Assembly: GCF_947172395.1 (NCBI RefSeq)
Contig: NC_069093.1
Span: forward strand, 15,969,561 to 16,033,560
Length of the DNA stretch: 64,000 nucleotides
DNA from: Bicyclus anynana
Lineage: Eukaryota; Arthropoda; Insecta; Lepidoptera; Nymphalidae
Direction of reading: 5' to 3'
This document shows positions 59,595 to 64,000 of the stretch, piece by piece. A program made the translations under genes and the position numbers. Under the pieces are notes generated by a model. That model saw nothing but the letters and a program-made list of their open reading frames with translations. It was not told the origin of the DNA and searched no databases. Each line of letters starts with the position of its first letter. Position 1 is the stretch's first letter.

Positions 59595-60578
59595 CTAACC
59601 ATGGAACTATTTCTTAGAAATTTATTAATACATCTTATCAAAGCTATTGAAAACAACAATAGATATAATAAAGAAATTGAGCTACGTCCTGTTTGAAATG
59701 CTATAAATGATAAAAACACGATTAAAATACATTCAACTCATTCGTCACTTGACCTCTTCAAGAACTCCCTAATAACATATGGGCTGTTTAATTATAACCA
59801 ATTTAGATCTATTAAATCTGATCAAGTTCTCTTGGCCACTGTGATGAACAAATATCGATATAGGTATACTAAGGCCAAACTCGGTGTGCAATGTTTATAA
59901 AATTAATAAAAATGAGTAAATCGCTAGTCATTTCACTCGCAATAATAATTTTAATTAACTTGGTCCTAAGTTATTAAGCCTTAATGTTTATGAGTAACAT
60001 TTAATAAAAAAATAATACATAGATTCAAATAAATTATTTGTATTAGAAACATTACACATTATTAGTTATTTTGTAAATTGCCAATTAACTATTAAGTAAC
60101 TAGTAGTTAGTAAGTAGGCGTTAAAACATAAATTTAGCTTCACGTTATGTATGTAACGGGATCTGGTATAACTTGAGAATCCATGTCCCCAGTCATCAGT
60201 CTCTTAGCTTTAAGCCATCTGTAGAATGTTTAATCACAACCGTTAAAACCGTATTTTTCAAAGTGTTGCTACGAAGTACAAAGCTGAATGAGGAAACATT
60301 TTTTGTACTATCATGATGAAAGAAATAATTGCGCAATTTTATTGAACCTGCTATCGAGCCAAAGTCACTATGGTCGAAACTCTATAATTGTTTAAAGTTG
60401 CTTCCTATGGTAGAAGCATGGGCTGACAAACTAAAGCTTGTATAAAAAAACAAAGGTATGCAAGCATATACTCTTAGTCTGATAAAATTTTCTACTTACT
60501 CTAAATTGCGTATGTCCACTAGTTTATTTATAGTAATAAAGAAGCCTATAGAATAACCTTGGTTTTTTGTTTCAGAAC

Positions 60579-63500
60579 ATGTTTCTCCTACTGACGTGGG
60601 TTGTGGTGCTCATACTGGTTGTAGTGCTATACTTCCGCCAAAACTACTCCAGGTTCAGTGATTATGGCGTGAAGCATTTCAGACCGTTACCATTCTTTGG
60701 TAACATGATGAGAATCATCCTTCGCATCGATAACTTTGGTGACGACTTGGACAGGATGTACGATGGTTTTCCTGAAGAGAGGTTTGTTAAAGTCCCTTTG
60801 TCATCATAATCTTTTTAAAATATATGTAAACGAGTAATTATAGCCTCGTCAGTCCAGTGGTTATCGGATCACTTTCATTTATTCATTTTTTCTTCTAAGA
60901 AGAAAAAGGAAGGAAGTCTGGGTATGACACTGAGTAGAAGCCGTCAGAAGTATGGTTATATTAAACTTGTACCTTTTCTATGTAAGATGACTACTACCGA
61001 CTATGATACCAACTATGATTACCACTTGGGCTAACTTTTGTCATTTAAAAAAAACAAAGCTATTGCTCATGTCCCGTTAATAAAATTTCAATAATAAAAA
61101 ACAACCGACTTCAAAATCACATAAATTTTCCACTAAACTAAAAAGCAAAAAATAAGATTGTATGGTGCTGCCTTCTGATAAATTTGATGGCGTTGCATAA
61201 ATTAACCTAACCCAAACACAAGGTAACTGCTGTAAGCCGTTGTTTTTTTTCATTGTTTGTGATTCGGCTCATCAGATTGACTCCAGATCTTCATTAAACT
61301 GTAGTGCTTTAAAATACTTTATGAAAAAATAAGGAAACGCATTGGCCACCCCTACTTTCAACAGTTCCCCTCGATTTCTCCAGAATCCTATCATCAGACC
61401 CTCGGAATACCTCGTTTCTAACAAAAAAAAAATTATAGCCTTGATAGCCCAGTGGATATGACCTCTGCCTCTAATTTCGGAGGGTGTGGGAATCCGGTCC
61501 GGGGCATGCACCTCCAACTTTTCAGTTTTGTGCATTTTGAGAAATTAAATATCACGTGTCTCAAACGGTGAAGGAAAAACATCGTGAGGAAACCTACAGA
61601 CGAGAGAACTTTCTTAATTCTCTGCGTGTGTGAAGTCTGTTAATCCGCATTGGGCCCGTGTGGTGGACTATTGGCCTAACCCCTCTCATTCTGAGAGGAG
61701 ACTCGAGCTCAGCAGTGAGCCGAATATGGGTTGATAATGATGATGAACAAAAAAAGAATTATCAAAATTGGTCTATAATCGTCGAAATTTGCGCGAATAT
61801 TTACGATCGAATTGAGAAACCTCCGTTTTTTGAAGTCGGTTAAAAACAGAAGCTCATCGACGATTATATTGACGATTTCATGTCGATTAAATATGAACAA
61901 ATGTTCTAACTGAATAAAAAAATTTTGTCATTTTGAGTTCGAATGATGATAACATTTTTGCACGTTTTGTATGTGACTATTATTAAAGGTTCGTCGGTCG
62001 TTACGAGTTCTTGAGACCGATCACAATTGTTCGAGATCTCGAGTTGGTGAAGAAGATCACTATCAAAGATTTCGAGCATTTCCTTGACCACCGCAACTTT
62101 ACTGAGGTTTCCATCGAACCACTGTTTGCAAGAAATTTGTTCTCTTTGAAAGGTTAGTCTTCATTTTATAACTTTGCCGTACAGTATACTATTATTTTTT
62201 AAAGGTCCGTTTATAATTAAAAAAAATGGCAGGTTATTTGCAACTATGTTGTTCTCACGTTCTCACGTTAATCGCAAGAACAATTTGTTATAGGTGTCGT
62301 CATTTTCAGCATTTTAGAATATCGTGATCTTAAAGTTCTCAAAACATATTACATTAATCATAAAATCAAAATTTACTCAAGTACTTGTTTAAAATTACAT
62401 ACTTAATCAAGATTTCATTAGAATGTATGAAATTCTAGGCCAAGAATGGAAAGACATGAGATCAACATTGAGTCCAGCGTTTACAAGTTCAAAGATAAAG
62501 CTGATGGTGCCTTTTATGGAGGAAGTTGGAGAACAAATGATACGAGCACTAAAGAAGAAAGTCAAGGAGTCTGAACGTAAGTAGATATTTAAATCAATCA
62601 AAACTTTATACAAGTGTGCAAAGAATATTAAATATTTTTTACTCAATGTAAAAATTTGTATTTAATCATTAATTTACCTGGAAAAAAACGTATAAATATA
62701 ATTAATGTTGATTCAATCATTATTGTGTCAACGAACTTCGTAAAAAAATGCGCACTTCATTTTTGCTGCAATGATTAAGTATTTAATTCACATGTAAAAT
62801 ATAATTGAGACAAAAATAAACAAGTATTTTATTTATATTTTGATAATATTTGGTGAATGTTTTTGTTTACATGACTAAGCAAGTGGTATGATAACAAGAA
62901 TGAAGTCATAAAAATCTACTTCCGTTCCTTAACTTAGTTGATCCACACTTAATAATTATTATTATTGATAAACATGAAGTATTATGACGTCAAATGTAGC
63001 TAATAATAGCCAAAGTAGTGGCACTAGAAGATATATTTCAAGTATCCTTTAATTCCATAGATGGGGCGATAGAAGTTGATTGCAAGGATCTGACAGCGCG
63101 GTATGCCAACGACGTGATCGCCTCGTGCGCATTCGGATTAAAGGTGGATTCTCACACAGATGAAAATAATCAGTTCTTTGAAATGGGAAAGACAGCTGCT
63201 ACGTTCAAGTTCAAACAGATGCTCATGTTCTTCGCTATGTCTGCCTGCCCGTCGTTAGCGAAGGTTAGAATTATTTTTAAAACTGAGATAGACACTTAAC
63301 GGCGATTATACCTCAATTATAAAACAGTCTTTACTACGGAAAGAAAGGTTTAAAAATAATAAATGGTTATTAAAATTTTATAATAACAGAATTATGTAAA
63401 AAATTTAAAGTAATTTAATAAATAAAAATCATGCATCAAAATTGTAAATATTTGGCCAACTAGTTGAGAAATTCTAAATACTCTAATTTATATCTAGACT

Positions 63501-64000
63501 AGTAATATCATACAGGTGAAATGTTTGTTTGTTTTTTTGATTGAACGCGCTAATCTCTGGAGCTGCTGGTCTGATTTGAAAAATTATTACAGTGTTAGAT
63601 AGCCCATTTATCGAGGAAGGCTATAGGCTATATATTATCCCTGTATTCCTACGGAAACGGGAACCACGCGGGTGAAACCACGCGGTGTCAGCTAGTACTA
63701 TAATATTTATGAAAAGACTTAAATATTTATTGAATAAAGCATGATATATTATGCTGTGATATTAACAAAAGACTTCTTACAATATCGCAAATTGTATGGA
63801 CCAAGGTCAAGTAAATGAATTATTAAAAGCACACGTTATTTATTACTAACTTAATGCGCAGTTACCTGCATAATGTTATCATTTAGGTGCATCTCTTGTA
63901 ATTATGATGTAACTGTTTAGTTACTGACTACTTCATTGATAATTACTTATTTGAATTCAAAGAATAGAATTATCTTACTAGCCCAGGCTGGCTATTTGAA
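60579..64000 (+). CDS. CYP9A: Cytochrome P450, CYP9A subfamily (gene 6, 5' part only)
   Basis: The first four coding exons of a sixth CYP9A gene: 60579-60781, 61989-62152, 62439-62576, 63061-63263, encoding about 236 residues; exons 5-10 lie beyond the right edge. Landmarks: anchor MFLLLTWVVVLILVVVLYFR; then SRFSDYGVKHFRPLPFFGN; exon 2 FVGRYEFLRPITIVRDLEL; C-helix WKDMR near 126-130; exon 4 VDCKDLTARYANDVIASCAF. Exon phases match the other genes; exon 1 has the extra codon also seen in gene 4. The start follows TTTCAG by three bases (AAC ATG). Residue choice (GVKHFRPLPFFGN, ARYAND) sets it slightly apart from genes 1-5. The 3.2-kb visible span includes an inverted-repeat element with a nested SINE-2 in intron 1 and a reversed dispersed repeat in intron 4. 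No defect is seen in the visible part. Confidence 0.9.
61103..61841. mobile_element. Inverted-repeat element with nested SINE-2 in gene 6 intron 1
   Basis: The 14-mer AACCGACTTCAAAA (61103-61116) is the exact reverse complement of 61828-61841. The right end (GAGAAACCTCCGTTTTTTGA) resembles a piece at 56145-56175 (AGAACCTCCTCCTTTTTGGA), so this is a repeat family. A SINE-2 copy is inserted inside. Confidence 0.5.
61438..61747 (+). mobile_element. SINE-2, near full length
   Basis: tRNA-like head GATAGCCCAGTGGATATGAC (A-box region) and a B-box region with a small deletion (GTGTGGGAATCCGGTCCG). Body AAACGGTGAAGGAAAAACAT, CGTGAGGAAACCTAC, TGGTGGACTATTGGCCTAAC, GAGGAGACTCGAGCTCAGC; tail TTGATAATGATGATGA. 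It is the clearest copy of the family in this window. Confidence 0.87.
63500..63700 (-). repeat. Dispersed repeat in gene 6 intron 4, reversed
   Basis: TTTGATTGAACGCGCTAATC, AGCCCATTTATCGAGGAAGG, ATTCCTACGGAAACGGGAAC and CACGCGGTGTCAGCTAGTA are the reverse complement of 25465-25680. Confidence 0.65.

Overview
The window looks like AT-rich genomic DNA from a moth or butterfly. Genes are split into short exons with GT/AG introns. The only complete genes are insect cytochrome P450s of the lepidopteran CYP9A type. Non-coding DNA is full of tRNA-derived SINEs, decayed non-LTR retrotransposon (LINE) tails, inverted-repeat elements and (ATC)n/(GAT)n microsatellites. I assigned family names by recognising protein motifs; no database search was run, and the species cannot be named.

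Layout. Bases 1-4129 hold no exon I can support and are probably intron upstream of a single ETS-domain exon (4130-4364, + strand), which ends a transcription-factor gene. About 10 kb of repeat-rich DNA follows. Then comes a head-to-tail array of six CYP9A genes, all on the + strand: gene 1 (14279-19944), gene 2 (22988-28030), gene 3 (31000-36746), gene 4 (39956-44465), gene 5 (46315-52893) and gene 6 (60579 to beyond the right edge; exons 1-4 visible). Genes 1-5 each resolve into ten coding exons with the same exon phases and almost identical exon lengths, giving 536-537 residues. They keep the C-helix WxxxR, the I-helix, the K-helix ExxR and the cysteine heme loop. Genes 1 and 2 look like a recent duplicate pair, as do 3 and 4. 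In every gene an intron acceptor lies 0-3 bases before the ATG, so transcription should start at an upstream non-coding exon. I propose such exons for genes 3 and 4.

Function. CYP9A enzymes are ER-anchored monooxygenases that oxidise plant allelochemicals and insecticides, with electrons from NADPH-P450 reductase. The array is a typical detoxification gene expansion. The most distinctive member is gene 5, in which the I-helix threonine of AGFET is alanine, together with other changes at positions invariant in its neighbours.

Other points worth a look: antisense peptides between genes 3 and 4 that resemble a broken P450 of another clan; a non-coding block shared upstream of genes 1 and 2; an element with perfect 36-bp terminal inverted repeats in gene 5; a 26-bp-stem hairpin beside a SINE; a 31-bp minisatellite element; and a (GAT)n tract grown from a SINE tail. 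I found no CRISPR array, no rRNA and no convincing free-standing tRNA gene.
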